Below are positions 48,401 through 56,900 of a stretch of DNA of 64,000 nt, in pieces (positions within the stretch are counted from its first letter, which is position 1; the number at the start of each line of letters is the position of its first letter). The stretch is from Neobacillus sp. CF12 (GTDB lineage: Bacteria > Bacillota > Bacilli > Bacillales > Cytobacillaceae). The translations under genes were made by a program, and so were the position numbers. A model generated the notes under the pieces. That model saw only the letters and a list, made by a program, of their open reading frames with translations. It searched no databases and was not told the DNA's origin. Where the stretch lies: positions 1,792,501-1,856,500 of the forward strand of contig NZ_JAUCEU010000007.1 of the NCBI RefSeq assembly GCF_030348765.1, in the 5' to 3' direction.

Positions 48401-49572
48401 ATTGCTAGTGGAGAAGCACCTGGTGAACCTAACGTACCAGGATTTGGCCCTGCATTTCCCCCAGCTATAACGGGTATTACCCCTTTTAATGCTGCATTGT
48501 TGATTGCTACAGATGTAGCGTCTAAGGAATGATTATTACTATTACCTAATGATAGATTAATAACATCCATACCATCTTCTACAGCTCTTTCTATACCTGC
48601 GATAACCGATGAATCATATCCTGATCCATACTCACCTAATACTCGATATGCATACAAGTCAACATTTGGAGCTACACCAGTCATGGCATATTCAACATCA
48701 TTTTTAGGGTTAGATGCGATGGTTCCAGCAACATGAGTTCCGTGTTCTGTATAGTATGCACTACCATTTATCGTTTCAGGTTGACCAGATGCAAGCCACT
48801 CTGCTCTAGTTGTTTCCATTGGATCAGAGTCATTTTCGACAAAATCATAGCCGCCTTTATAAACATCTTTTAAATCAGGGTGATTATAGTCAATCCCTGT
48901 ATCAAGTACTCCGACTTTTATCCCTTGTCCATTAATATTTTCAGCGTGTAATTTATCTACGCCTAGATGAGGGAGTGCAGGAGGTACTACTTTGGAAGGT
49001 GAATTTTCCTCATTTATAGACTCACTCTTTGGCAGAGTGATCACATTATCTTTCCAAATGCGTTTCACAACACCTGTTTCAAGAAGCGTGTTAATTTGAT
49101 TGGTTGGAATCGTCATTGCTACACCATTAAAAACATTTTCATATGTATGTTTTATTTGAAATGGTATCGATTCTTTGGATGTTGATTGATCAGCCTTCTT
49201 TTTGTTGAAAAGTTCAACCACGCGACTCTTAAAGTATTCTTGTTCCCCTCTAATCTTTTCTTTTTTCTTTTTAGATGCGTCCTTTGTTATTGCCTGTTGA
49301 GTGGTTTCAACGGGTGATGTTTTAAGTTCAACAATAACATTTGCTGTCTTTTCCTTTAATGACAATAACTTCGGATCAATAATAAAGCCTTCCTGAGGTG
49401 TTAATCTCTTAATAGACTGTCTATGTTCTTCAGATAGTTCCTTTAAAATCGCTTCAGCAGAATTCGTTATAGCATATACTTTAGGTTGAGGTGAAATATA
49501 TGAGGTTACAACAGATGATGCCATTATACCCGTTACCATCATACTCAGAAATTTCTTCTTACTCTTCTTCAT
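45436..49572 (-). CDS. Large secreted subtilisin-like protease with C-terminal dockerin-like module
   Basis: This 1378-residue extracellular protease of the Vpr type starts with a signal peptide (core about residues 9-25). An I9-type propeptide (about 75-185) follows, and then the S8 catalytic domain with Asp224 (VLDTGIDYNHPD), His277 (TEHGTHVAGT) and Ser597 (SGTSMATPHVAGV). A protease-associated insert lies at about 425-540. Several beta-sandwich domains fill residues 650-1250. Near the end, two EF-hand-like loops, GDVNGDHVIDIYDA and LNKDGVVDIIDF, look like a type I dockerin. This is uncommon for a Bacillus protease. The ATG has AAGGAG. A cre-like site lies upstream, and a LysR gene is divergent from it. 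Confidence 0.94.
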   Translation of the reverse strand: MKKSKKKFLSMMVTGIMASSVVTSYISPQPKVYAITNSAEAILKELSEEHRQSIKRLTPQEGFIIDPKLLSLKEKTANVIVELKTSPVETTQQAITKDASKKKKEKIRGEQEYFKSRVVELFNKKKADQSTSKESIPFQIKHTYENVFNGVAMTIPTNQINTLLETGVVKRIWKDNVITLPKSESINEENSPSKVVPPALPHLGVDKLHAENINGQGIKVGVLDTGIDYNHPDLKDVYKGGYDFVENDSDPMETTRAEWLASGQPETINGSAYYTEHGTHVAGTIASNPKNDVEYAMTGVAPNVDLYAYRVLGEYGSGYDSSVIAGIERAVEDGMDVINLSLGNSNNHSLDATSVAINNAALKGVIPVIAGGNAGPNPGTLGSPGASPLAITVGASDVPTDIPTVKASLAGISVQNTLMGHGLGKDYLQLIDKEFDVVEVGIGTEDDYIDKDVNGKVALISRGTISFDEKIRRAHEKGASAVLLYNNEDGEIPFFLGENHGYVPTFKMLQADGVKLSEKLKAEPTVKLKLTDLQSNMTTGDVLADFSSRGPVSNNFDIKPDVVAPGVSTLSTVPEYINSPEDGVDYSSGYASLSGTSMATPHVAGVAALLLQSHPEYTVADVKAALMNTADPLKGRTYNVNEVGAGRVDAYEAVHNTTLFEVQNKTTTLDENGLKIEIDDISGSIPFGSIAQSSETQNRATSISIKNLSSELEAYHTRVEFLTIDGVSKEAGKNGVTLQLPSSIEVNGNESKTMNAEISIPANAEFGIYQGYIYIENESKTAEYQIPFHVRYSKPGFEKLEFFKHAITNDLSNFHPYIEPFTPVSFKLNSHMKTIDVVVSNLEGKPIGFYGTFNLENASVDTDYFIFFGFSGEVKHFTGDPNKPLALEYEPLKEGKYIVSYIGTGVDGKTYKIDNDMVIDNTAPTLEFDKKTGIKELSSSDLTTESYDGQDYTAYWVHGKLYDDTIDYLKSRGHDISQEANTAYAYQDSFWPTAEFFPNANGEFKFGVLPEEYATYPTNVRIYTYDYATAGNPIFPEFTFIDKGDQYSLLKNNTKGVSLGSEFVNKFTVQNAKDLTSASVTIDVPNYYKVVDVKPSKQLEDLAKKNNWTINVAKPQITESTWSNISAFAVDISDKKTQLPVSINDDIDLLDITLKVVDDHNYMVESTFYYQESSYQTSSGSKSSLPTFAERFKFISQHSWFEGYYHGEAVNFDNYDLDYSKIGTKAYLVDKKGKKYPADISNRGYMTITDIPATSEEYTLVVDIPGHFQYNKKVTLSRTIDGVVQGIFYNVYTDTAAAGDVNGDHVIDIYDAKLVANNAGISGDRLKEDLNKDGVVDIIDFNYVEKNFMSINPYFPTSNKPVEKTDKLTLEDLKARFN

Positions 49573-49634
49573 CCTTAGACTCTCCTTCTTCCTATCAAAT
49601 TTCTGAAACTATTAATCTATCAATCTTTTTCCAA

Positions 49635-49649
49635 TAGAAAACGCTTGCA
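49635..49649. promoter_or_regulatory. Possible cre site upstream of the subtilase gene
   Basis: TAGAAAACGCTTGCA matches the Bacillus cre consensus at all fixed places but one (A where T is expected at the second base). It lies 63 bp upstream of the subtilase start, in the divergent gap with the LysR gene. CcpA control of an extracellular protease would make sense, but one site by eye is weak evidence. Confidence 0.4.
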
Positions 49650-49846
49650 ATACTAGGGAAATTAAGAGAACATAAACTAAGCAAGAAGCGTTCTGCCTAC
49701 TATCCTTTCTATTTATTTAAAATTTAGAATTATTCAAATTAATTGTATAACTACTAATTTACTTAGTAAATTTAAGGTTTGTAATAGTAACTTCATAATT
49801 TTTAATATAAAAAATACTTGAGGGTAATGTTAAAAGGTGGTCATTT

Positions 49847-50755
49847 ATGCACATACAAAAACTAGAAGTACTTGTTGAAGTAGCTAAAACAAGATCCATA
49901 TCAATCGCATCGCAAAATCTTCATATGAGTCAATCTGGTATCAGCCAGACCATTACTAAAATAGAAGAGGAGCTTGGAATCAAAATATTCGTACGATCTC
50001 GCCTTGGGGCCATATTAACACCTGACGGAACTAATATTGTAAAAAAAGCAGATGAGCTTTTGTTAAAATACGAAGAATTGATGAACGAGGCTCGAAAAAG
50101 TTCAGAAATCCATTCTGGTAAGCTACGAATATCTACAGTACCAGCTTTTATAAACTTTTTATTAAAACCTTTAAAAGAAATTAGAAATCTGTATCCTCAT
50201 TCCACCATCGAATTTTTAGAACAAATCACGGAATCTACAGTTGAATTTGTACGGCAGGGTAAAACAGATATCGGCCTAATCTGCCTCTATGAAGACATAT
50301 TAAAGAAAATTGAGGATTTACATTTCGAGGTAATCCTTGAAGGAAAAATGAAAGTTTATGTTGGCAGTGACTCGCCTTTTGCAAGTAAGAAGACCATAAC
50401 CCCAGAAGAAATACTTCAGCAGGAGGTAGTCCTATATAACGGTGATTATATAAAATGGTTCATTCATCATTTTCAACTTACATTTGGTAAAATGAATATA
50501 TTATTTTCATCAAACAACACGGAAGAGTTATTGCGGTCAATTTCAGATGGTTTGGCCATTAGCTTTGCGCCTGATATCGTTATGAAAAACAATCCACTTG
50601 TATTAGCAGGTAAAATTGTTGATGTCGATATTATTAATTATGCACCCATAAATACGGCTCTTGGATTCATTCATCAAAAGAAAAAACGACCTTCTGAAAT
50701 TGAAAGGCACTATATTCGCTTTCTTAAATCTGAAATGAATAAATATTTTACTTGA
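49847..50755 (+). CDS. LysR-family transcriptional regulator
   Basis: This 302-residue LysR-type protein has a winged helix (QKLEVLVEVAKTRSISIASQ, LHMSQSGISQTITKIEEELG) and an effector domain. It is a paralogue of the regulator encoded at 42412-43332, with long shared stretches over the whole length, including the effector-binding half, so the two may sense related compounds. It is divergent from the subtilase gene (274-bp gap), its most likely target. It could also act on the LysR paralogue's operon. The ger operon follows on the same strand after 118 bp but is normally under sporulation control. AAAGGTGG precedes the ATG. Confidence 0.9.
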   Translation: MHIQKLEVLVEVAKTRSISIASQNLHMSQSGISQTITKIEEELGIKIFVRSRLGAILTPDGTNIVKKADELLLKYEELMNEARKSSEIHSGKLRISTVPAFINFLLKPLKEIRNLYPHSTIEFLEQITESTVEFVRQGKTDIGLICLYEDILKKIEDLHFEVILEGKMKVYVGSDSPFASKKTITPEEILQQEVVLYNGDYIKWFIHHFQLTFGKMNILFSSNNTEELLRSISDGLAISFAPDIVMKNNPLVLAGKIVDVDIINYAPINTALGFIHQKKKRPSEIERHYIRFLKSEMNKYFT

Positions 50756-50779
50756 CGCCATATTCAACATTCGAATAGG

Positions 50780-50809
50780 GCATTTTTTTAATTGTTGTTT
50801 ACCATAATA
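50780..50809 (+). promoter_or_regulatory. Possible sigma-G-type promoter of the ger operon
   Basis: GCATTT (50780-50785), 17 bases and CATAATA (50803-50809) resemble the forespore sigma-G pattern, which normally drives gerA-type operons. The -10 part is good and the -35 part is only fair. The assignment leans on the known regulation of such operons. Confidence 0.35.
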
Positions 50810-50873
50810 ATGTAGAAAGAATAAATTTCCCTATTTTACACATAATTAGAAAAAACATTTTAGAGGGATAAAG

Positions 50874-52370
50874 ATGAACTTAAAAAATGGCGATAAGGAT
50901 AAAGGTGAGGGCTCAAATAAAAAGAACGATCGAAATTGGCTTGAACGATTATCAAAATCGAATGATTTCGTTCATGAGCATACATCATTAAAAGACGAAG
51001 CACCATTTTGGATATCTTATTATCGCACCCTCATTTCATCAGACATTTTACATCAAGATGTTCTGCCCTATTTAAATGAACATCTTTCACTTGAAGAATT
51101 AAAAACTAGAATCCCTGTTCAAGAGATTATTTTTACAAGGGATGATGATAAAATCATCGAAAACATTTTGAATGGGTCCTTAGCTATCCAAAAGCATCAA
51201 TATGATGAGGAATGTTTATTAATCAATATTGCGAACAATAAATTTCGAGATGTCGGCATGGCAACGATGGAATCCTCGGCACTAGGACCGCAGGTTGGGT
51301 TTATTGAAGAATTAGACACGAATATCAATCTAGTTCGAAAAAGATTGCCTGTTCTAGAACTGCTTGTTAAAGAAATGAAGGTTGGAGAGCTATCCAAAAC
51401 AAGAGTAGCTGTACTTTACATGGATGGAATTGCTGATCCTGAAAATGTAAACACGGTCATCCAAAGAATAAAGGATATTCAATATGACCATATACAGGAC
51501 AGCTCTTATATTGCATCGATGATTGAAGACAATTCTAATTCTTTATTTCCACAATCGATATCAACGGAAAGGGTTGACCGAGTTGCCGCTGGACTAACAG
51601 AAGGAAAAATAATCATTGCAGCAGATGGTTCACCGAATCTTGTCATCCTCCCAGTTACCTTCATGGAATCTTTTATTGCAATGGAGGATTATAGTTATTC
51701 CTGGATCATTTCAAATTTCTTCCGTTTATTGCGACTTACGGCTATGTTTCTATCTACAATGATAAGTCCTTTGTATGTAGCCATTATGACCTATCATTAT
51801 GAATTGATTCCTGCACGTTTACTAGATACGCTTGTAGGCTCTAGGGCAGCTGTTCCTTTTGCCCCATTCTTAGAGGCTCTTTTTTTAGAATTAATGATTG
51901 AAATGGTAAAAGAGGCCGGAATCCGTCTGCCGCTTAAGATCGGACAATCCCTCGGTGTTGTAGGTGGTATTGTTATCGGGCAGGCTGTGGTGGAAGCCGG
52001 ATTAACGAGCAATGTATTGCTTATTTTAGTAGGACTCGGATCTTTAGCTTCCTACACCTCACCTGTATATAAATTTAGTAATACGATTCGGTTTATCAAG
52101 TTTCCAGTCATTTTTCTGGCCCAATGGTTTGGTTTGCTTGGGGTGTTTTTAGGCTTCCTACTCACACAAATCCATTTACTGCGGTTAACGTCACTTGGGC
52201 GACCATATTTAAGCCAGTATCCTATCCGGAATACTTCCTTTCAAGATTTATGGGTAAGGCTCCCTTTTTCGATGCAAAAAGAAAACCCAACAACCTTGAG
52301 ACCTCAAAAGAAGAGGAAATCAACCGGTACAGGAAAAAAAACGGGGCCGGCGAACGATTTTTATGAATAA
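50874..52370 (+). CDS. GerA-family spore germinant receptor, A subunit
   Basis: This 498-residue A subunit forms part of an inner-membrane receptor that triggers spore germination. A soluble N-terminal domain (about 1-250) includes ALGPQVGFIEELDTNINLVRKR, where other family members commonly have PREGF. Four to five membrane helices follow (about 255-430), with PFAPFLEALFLELMIEMVKEAG and the conserved LPLKIGQSLGVVGGIVIGQAVVEAG text. The end is Lys-rich and polar. The next genes encode the B and C subunits in the usual order. The germinant cannot be told from the sequence. It has an AGAGGGA site before the ATG. Confidence 0.95.
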   Translation: MNLKNGDKDKGEGSNKKNDRNWLERLSKSNDFVHEHTSLKDEAPFWISYYRTLISSDILHQDVLPYLNEHLSLEELKTRIPVQEIIFTRDDDKIIENILNGSLAIQKHQYDEECLLINIANNKFRDVGMATMESSALGPQVGFIEELDTNINLVRKRLPVLELLVKEMKVGELSKTRVAVLYMDGIADPENVNTVIQRIKDIQYDHIQDSSYIASMIEDNSNSLFPQSISTERVDRVAAGLTEGKIIIAADGSPNLVILPVTFMESFIAMEDYSYSWIISNFFRLLRLTAMFLSTMISPLYVAIMTYHYELIPARLLDTLVGSRAAVPFAPFLEALFLELMIEMVKEAGIRLPLKIGQSLGVVGGIVIGQAVVEAGLTSNVLLILVGLGSLASYTSPVYKFSNTIRFIKFPVIFLAQWFGLLGVFLGFLLTQIHLLRLTSLGRPYLSQYPIRNTSFQDLWVRLPFSMQKENPTTLRPQKKRKSTGTGKKTGPANDFYE

Positions 52371-52391
52371 ATCGTAAAGGGGAAAAACAAT

Positions 52392-53477
52392 TTGCAGGCC
52401 AATATTAGACATCAAGTTTCTCCCTATCTAGTCTTCTTTATCATTTACAATTCCCAGGTCGGTGTTGGCATATTAAGTTTTCAAAGGACCATTGCCGCAA
52501 AAGCTGGATATGATGCCTGGATTGGTGTATTAGCTGCTGGGTGTTTAGTACAAGCGTTTATTTGGGTGATGTACAAACTTTTAGGAAAAGCCAATGGAGA
52601 TATTATCGATGTTCATACCACTATTTTTGGAAATGGGCTAGGCAAATTTATTAGCTTTTTTATCATGATTTATTATTGGCTAGCAAGTGTTTCTGTTTTA
52701 ATTGGGTTTATAGAGATCATACAAGTATGGATGTTTCCTACTATACCCTCTTGGGTTCTTTCTACTATAATTTTACTATCCGTGTATTATTGTGTTTCTG
52801 GAGGTTTTCGGGTTATTGTCGGTATGTCTTTTTTATCTTTTATATTTCCGCAAATCTTGCTAATCGCCCTTTTTATTTTTCCGTTAAAATATGCACACTT
52901 TTCAAATTTGCTGCCTATCATGAATCATTCCTTTATGGACATGGCGGACTCCATTAAAAGCTCGATGTATTCAATAGCAGGTACTGAGGCATTGTTGATG
53001 TACTATCCATTTATAAGAGATCCTAAAGCCTCAAAAAAATTCGCTCATTTAGGTGTTTTATTTACTACTTTACTGTATACAATTTCTGCTATTGTTTCCT
53101 TTACCTTTTATAGTGAAAATCAGTTAAAAACGACAATTTGGCCTGAACTTTCTTTAACAAAAACAGTTACCCTGTCTTTCTTGGAGCGTTTTGAGTACCT
53201 ATATATATCCATGTATTTGATTATCATTAGTGCTTTGATCGCCCTTTTTTTATGGTGCTCAAGTAGAGGTTTAAAGATCATTTTTAACAGGAAGCAAAAG
53301 TATACACTACTCCTTCTTTGCATCTTAAGTATTATTCTTTGTCAATTTAACGGTTCCTTGAAAGACATGCTGAATAAATCTATCATCCAAATGAATTTAT
53401 GGATTTTTTACGGCTATATCCCCCTGCTCTTACTTGTTTTAACTTTTTTAACAAGGAGTAAGCAAAATGATGAATAG
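52392..53477 (+). CDS. GerB-family spore germinant receptor, B subunit
   Basis: This 361-residue integral membrane protein has about ten helices and belongs to the amino acid/polyamine/organocation transporter superfamily, as B subunits do. The subunit binds the germinant. TTG at 52392 is the start, with AAAGGGG nine bases before it. The N-terminal text SPYLVFFIIYNSQVGVGILS and the later SIAGTEALLMYYPFI are family features. It lies 21 bp after the A subunit gene and overlaps the C subunit gene by 11 bp, so the three are made together. Confidence 0.94.
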   Translation: MQANIRHQVSPYLVFFIIYNSQVGVGILSFQRTIAAKAGYDAWIGVLAAGCLVQAFIWVMYKLLGKANGDIIDVHTTIFGNGLGKFISFFIMIYYWLASVSVLIGFIEIIQVWMFPTIPSWVLSTIILLSVYYCVSGGFRVIVGMSFLSFIFPQILLIALFIFPLKYAHFSNLLPIMNHSFMDMADSIKSSMYSIAGTEALLMYYPFIRDPKASKKFAHLGVLFTTLLYTISAIVSFTFYSENQLKTTIWPELSLTKTVTLSFLERFEYLYISMYLIIISALIALFLWCSSRGLKIIFNRKQKYTLLLLCILSIILCQFNGSLKDMLNKSIIQMNLWIFYGYIPLLLLVLTFLTRSKQNDE

Positions 53478-54549
53478 GTCAGCGATTTGTTTGTTTCTAA
53501 TTTTATTATTATCAGGGTGCACCTTTCTCCCAACCAACATTGTTAATGAAATCGATATGTCTCAAGGTGTAGGGTATGATCTGGCCGGAGAAAAGGGTAT
53601 AAAGGGAACGATTGTATTTCCAAGTTTTAAAAAAGACAAAACTTCTTCTTCAGAAGTCAGGACAGCTATAGGAAAATCCAGTAAAGAGATTCGTTCGATC
53701 TTAAATAACGAAACCCGCTATCCATTGGTAAGCGGCCAGGTTCGTGTTGCGCTTTATAGCAAAAAAATTGCAAAGAATGGGATAAATGATTTTGTAGATA
53801 CATTAAATCGTGACCCGGCTATTGGGAGCCTTGTTCAAATGGCCATTGTAGATGGTGATTCTAATGAATTATTTAAAATGAAGAAATTTAAAAATGAGAA
53901 TGTTTCTATTCATATCCAAGAATTGCTGGAGCACAATATGAAAATGGGACTACTTCCTCAAACTAATTTACAATCCTTTTTATTTCAATTTTTTCAAATT
54001 GGACAGGATCCATATTTGCCTTTAATAAAAAAGGCAGCAGATAATATTAGGATTACTGGCATGGCAATTTTTAAGGATGATCAATATGTTACATCGATTT
54101 CAATGGATGATCTATTTATTTTTAAGGCACTTGTTGATAAAAATAGAACTGGATTACGCCAATTTATTTTAAAAAATAATGATAAGGTTGTTCTTGAAAC
54201 ACTGGGTTCAAAAGTAAAGTATAAAGTAAAAATGGTTCACAATAGACCAGAATTTACGATTCATCTAAAAATGCGAACAAAACTTCAAGAATTCGCACCC
54301 ACAGAGAAAAAAAGGCAGACTTTTGATAAGAGGAAATATCAAAAACAGGTTGAACAGCAATTAGAAAAAAGTGCCTTAACGATCTTATCCCAATTTCAAA
54401 AGCATAAAGTTGACCCTGTAGGTCTAGGAGCAAAATATAAAGAACACTTCCGTAAATTTAATGAAAAACAATGGAATCAGGATTATCCTACAGTAAAAAT
54501 TCATGTAAATGTAGATTTAGAAATCAAACAAACCGGATCAGTTGATTAA
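53467..54549 (+). CDS. GerC-family spore germinant receptor, C subunit (lipoprotein)
   Basis: This 360-residue lipoprotein has a signal peptide ending in a lipobox (LLLSGC, Cys18). The family block NEIDMSQGVGYDL follows, and a three-domain C-subunit body extends to the Lys-rich end (QVEQQLEKSALTILSQFQKHKVDPVG, quoted in part, is typical of the last domain). It is anchored to the outer face of the spore inner membrane and is needed for receptor function. The ATG has AAGGAG. A strong terminator follows, which closes the three-gene operon. Confidence 0.94.
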   Translation: MMNRSAICLFLILLLSGCTFLPTNIVNEIDMSQGVGYDLAGEKGIKGTIVFPSFKKDKTSSSEVRTAIGKSSKEIRSILNNETRYPLVSGQVRVALYSKKIAKNGINDFVDTLNRDPAIGSLVQMAIVDGDSNELFKMKKFKNENVSIHIQELLEHNMKMGLLPQTNLQSFLFQFFQIGQDPYLPLIKKAADNIRITGMAIFKDDQYVTSISMDDLFIFKALVDKNRTGLRQFILKNNDKVVLETLGSKVKYKVKMVHNRPEFTIHLKMRTKLQEFAPTEKKRQTFDKRKYQKQVEQQLEKSALTILSQFQKHKVDPVGLGAKYKEHFRKFNEKQWNQDYPTVKIHVNVDLEIKQTGSVD

Positions 54550-54554
54550 CAATC

Positions 54555-54602
54555 AAAAAAAGTGTAGTGCAGACCAAGGATTTGGTTTGCACTACTTTTT
54601 TT
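54555..54602 (+). terminator. Rho-independent terminator of the ger operon
   Basis: AAAAAAAGTGTAGTGCAGACC and GGTTTGCACTACTTTTTTT form a long stem with one mismatch/wobble region around AAGGATT, followed by T's. It begins 6 bp after the C subunit stop. Confidence 0.9.
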
Positions 54603-54693
54603 ATAAGCGTTATGTAGTTTTCGTCCATTATTTAACCTTCTGGTTGTTTAATCATATTATGTTGAATACCTATTCTGGAAAGGAGTGATTCAT

Positions 54694-54975
54694 ATGGCAT
54701 TTTTGCCGCCTCACGGTCCAATGAGACAACAACCACAATCGCCTCCCCCAACATACATTCCAACAAAACCTTCGGTATCCTATATTATTGACTGTATAAA
54801 CCAAAATACTTATGTTTGGCTTATAAACGGGGAAGGCTTTTGGTTTTATCCAACACGTATCGAGTATGGTGAAGTTTCTGGTTATAGATGGAACGGTGCC
54901 TTCTGGATGTTTTATGGAATTGATCCAAGATTTATTGATGCTGTTGCCTGTAATCCTTTTCCTACCCTTTACTAA
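54694..54975 (+). CDS. Small conserved Bacillus protein, Pro-rich N-terminus, unknown function
   Basis: This is a 93-residue protein. ATG at 54694 has AAGGAG eight bases before it. The N-terminal third is Pro/Gln-rich (PPHGPMRQQPQSPPPTYIP), and the rest is a compact aromatic domain with two Cys (IIDCINQNTYVWLI and FIDAVAC) and the block FWFYPTRIEYGEVSGYRW. I recall similar small proteins in Bacillus genomes with the pattern FWFYP..SVAGYRW and a final Cys, sometimes annotated as 'transporter' without reason. It lacks any membrane helix. A surface or spore-coat role could fit the composition but is a guess. It has its own terminator. Confidence 0.75.
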   Translation: MAFLPPHGPMRQQPQSPPPTYIPTKPSVSYIIDCINQNTYVWLINGEGFWFYPTRIEYGEVSGYRWNGAFWMFYGIDPRFIDAVACNPFPTLY

Positions 54976-54986
54976 TCGCCAAAGCT

Positions 54987-55019
54987 CCTTGTGGAGATTA
55001 ATACCACAAGGGTTTTTAT
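54987..55019 (+). terminator. Rho-independent terminator of the small conserved gene
   Basis: CCTTGTGG (54987-54994) pairs with CCACAAGG (55004-55011), followed by GTTTTTATTT. It lies 12 bp after the stop and just before the end of the converging GH140-like gene. Confidence 0.85.
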
Positions 55020-55043
55020 TTGTGGTTACATACATAAATTATG

Positions 55044-56528
55044 TCACCACATAAATGTTTTCTTGATTTCAGGCGGTACAGGCAGTTCTCCATAAATTTT
55101 TGCTTTACCGGGAACTGTTGAGTGATTATTTCTATTTTCTATCACACACACCCAATCCTGCTCAATTCCTCTGGTTGGTGTTTTTATTTTTAATACACTT
55201 ATCTCACCATCTCGCTTTATTAATTCTAAACTACTTGCTTTATCTGTTATAACATTCTCTTGTGTATAACATTGTCCATCTCTGGGATTAAACCACCAAA
55301 TTTGTAACTGATCTATTTTCAATTTACTTAAATCTACGGTTTCTTCTCCACCTGATGGGAAGTATAAGCAATAGAATTTTCCTTCTTTTTCTATACATGC
55401 CTGAATGTGTTCATCTGTAACATCTTCAACCTTATCATTCTGCTTAATTAGTAATTCCTGACAAGGAATACACTGACTTAAATCTCTAGATTCCAAAAAG
55501 TCACGCAAGATTTTCATTTGCCATGCGCCAGGTCGGTCTAAAGCTTCAAACCAAGAATATCTTCTAAAATTGTCTCTTTCCTTTTCAGAAATCATCCAAC
55601 ACACGGATGGATGACCATATGTATGACCAAAGGATCCTGCAAACAAACTCCAATAGGCACGTTTCCTTACCATCCATCCCCCATGGAAATCAGACTTAAT
55701 TGGCCAGGTTGTTGGCATGTCTTCGTAAGCAGGTTCTCCATCAAAAACAGGCATTGGATTCTTTCTATTATAATCAATTTTCACTAATTGATAATTTTTC
55801 GGCGTTAATCCATGTCCGGATTGAATCGTAATAAAAGATATCCAAGCGTCATCATCCGTCCAATAAGACATGGTTGAACATTCCCCGGTCTCTGCTTCAT
55901 GGCATGCATGATAAGTTATTAAAAGCTTTTCCCAATCAGGATCTTTTTCGTTATGTTTAATATCCTTATTTAGAACACCTTTTGCAATACCTTCAGCCAT
56001 ATTCCGCCAAACATCCTTGTAATCCACTCCTAAATGAATAGGCTGCCTATCCCCACCTAAACACCAAATGATATTAGTTCTATCTTTATAGCGATTACCT
56101 ATCCATTCTCCATATTGAAAAGCATTTTCTTTCGTAACAATTTTTTCTGAAAACTCACCCATCCAGTTATGACCTACTACGAGTTCTCCCCAAACAGGCA
56201 GTAATAGGACGTAAAAACCATATTCTTCCGCTTTGTCTATTATCAAGTCTAAATACTGAAAATATTTTTCATTAGGAGTCGACAAATTATCATTTAATAA
56301 AGCCTTATCTCCAGCTGGATTTCTCATTTCCTTATCTTGCTCTGGGTCAAGTGCAACAATTTGAAGCACAGTAAATCCTTGTGATTTTCGTTTTTGCATT
56401 AAATATTCAACATCATCCCATTTTAATCTCTGTACGATTGTCCAATCTGTATCTGCCAACCAAATAAATGGCTTTCCACTCTGTTGTGTAAGAAATCTTC
56501 CATTTTCTGAGATTTTTAACTTTTCCAT
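55044..56528 (-). CDS. GH140-like glycoside hydrolase (apiosidase-like, DUF4038)
   Basis: This 494-residue barrel enzyme starts without a signal peptide. NGRFLTQQSGKPFIWLADT and the following Trp-rich text are typical of DUF4038/GH140 proteins, as are NIIWCLGGDRQP and GEPAYEDMPTTW (with probable catalytic Glu/Asp) and RKRAYWSLFAGSFGHTYG. The last 90 residues form the small beta-domain (KTPTRGIEQDWVCVIEN) seen at the end of this family. Members act on side chains of pectin (apiose) or related glycans; here the enzyme is cytoplasmic, so it would act on imported oligosaccharides. It is divergent from the esterase gene at 56901 and shares its control region. The substrate is not certain. Confidence 0.85.
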   Translation of the reverse strand: MEKLKISENGRFLTQQSGKPFIWLADTDWTIVQRLKWDDVEYLMQKRKSQGFTVLQIVALDPEQDKEMRNPAGDKALLNDNLSTPNEKYFQYLDLIIDKAEEYGFYVLLLPVWGELVVGHNWMGEFSEKIVTKENAFQYGEWIGNRYKDRTNIIWCLGGDRQPIHLGVDYKDVWRNMAEGIAKGVLNKDIKHNEKDPDWEKLLITYHACHEAETGECSTMSYWTDDDAWISFITIQSGHGLTPKNYQLVKIDYNRKNPMPVFDGEPAYEDMPTTWPIKSDFHGGWMVRKRAYWSLFAGSFGHTYGHPSVCWMISEKERDNFRRYSWFEALDRPGAWQMKILRDFLESRDLSQCIPCQELLIKQNDKVEDVTDEHIQACIEKEGKFYCLYFPSGGEETVDLSKLKIDQLQIWWFNPRDGQCYTQENVITDKASSLELIKRDGEISVLKIKTPTRGIEQDWVCVIENRNNHSTVPGKAKIYGELPVPPEIKKTFMW

Positions 56529-56900
56529 ACTTTCTCCTCACTTAAAAAACTAAATTATTTTAGCTTTCCTTTTAACCCTTTACCTAATATTAGCAACTAC
56601 TAAATAATCAGTCAATCAACTATATAAAATATTTTAGTTAAAAATCATTGATTATATAGGTTTTTAGTATTTTTATATGTAACACATATTAAACTACTAT
56701 TAATATAGATAAATTTTTTTATAAATATTTTTAAGTTTAGTAGAGAAAGCGTTGACATTCGCTTTTTTTGAATGATACGATACTATATAATAAGAATTTT
56801 CTTTAATCTTTATAAATAAATTTAGTAAAATAAACTAATCCTTTCATAATAGTCATCATTGTCAATATCAGTTAGTGATTTTACAAAAGGAGAGATAAAA
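56529..56900. other. AT-rich divergent control region between GH140-like and esterase genes
   Basis: This gene-free gap of 372 bp is extremely A+T-rich. It contains the promoter/cre pair listed separately at 56744-56781, several short dyads such as TTTAGTTAAAAATC around 56630, and no open frame with a ribosome binding site. Both flanking genes must have their promoters here. Nothing else was recognised. Confidence 0.55.
56744..56781 (+). promoter_or_regulatory. Probable sigma-A promoter with cre-like site for the esterase gene
   Basis: TTGACA (56752-56757), 18 bases and TACGAT (56776-56781) make a fair promoter. AGAAAGCGTTGACA (56744-56757) fits the cre consensus TGWAANCGNTNWCA in all but its first base and covers the -35 box. 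This would give glucose repression of the esterase gene, as expected for polysaccharide use. Confidence 0.5.

Noticed and set aside
54670..55035. Minus-strand frame over the small conserved gene
   Set aside because: The plus-strand gene has a strong ribosome binding site, plausible protein composition and a terminator; the minus frame runs through that terminator.
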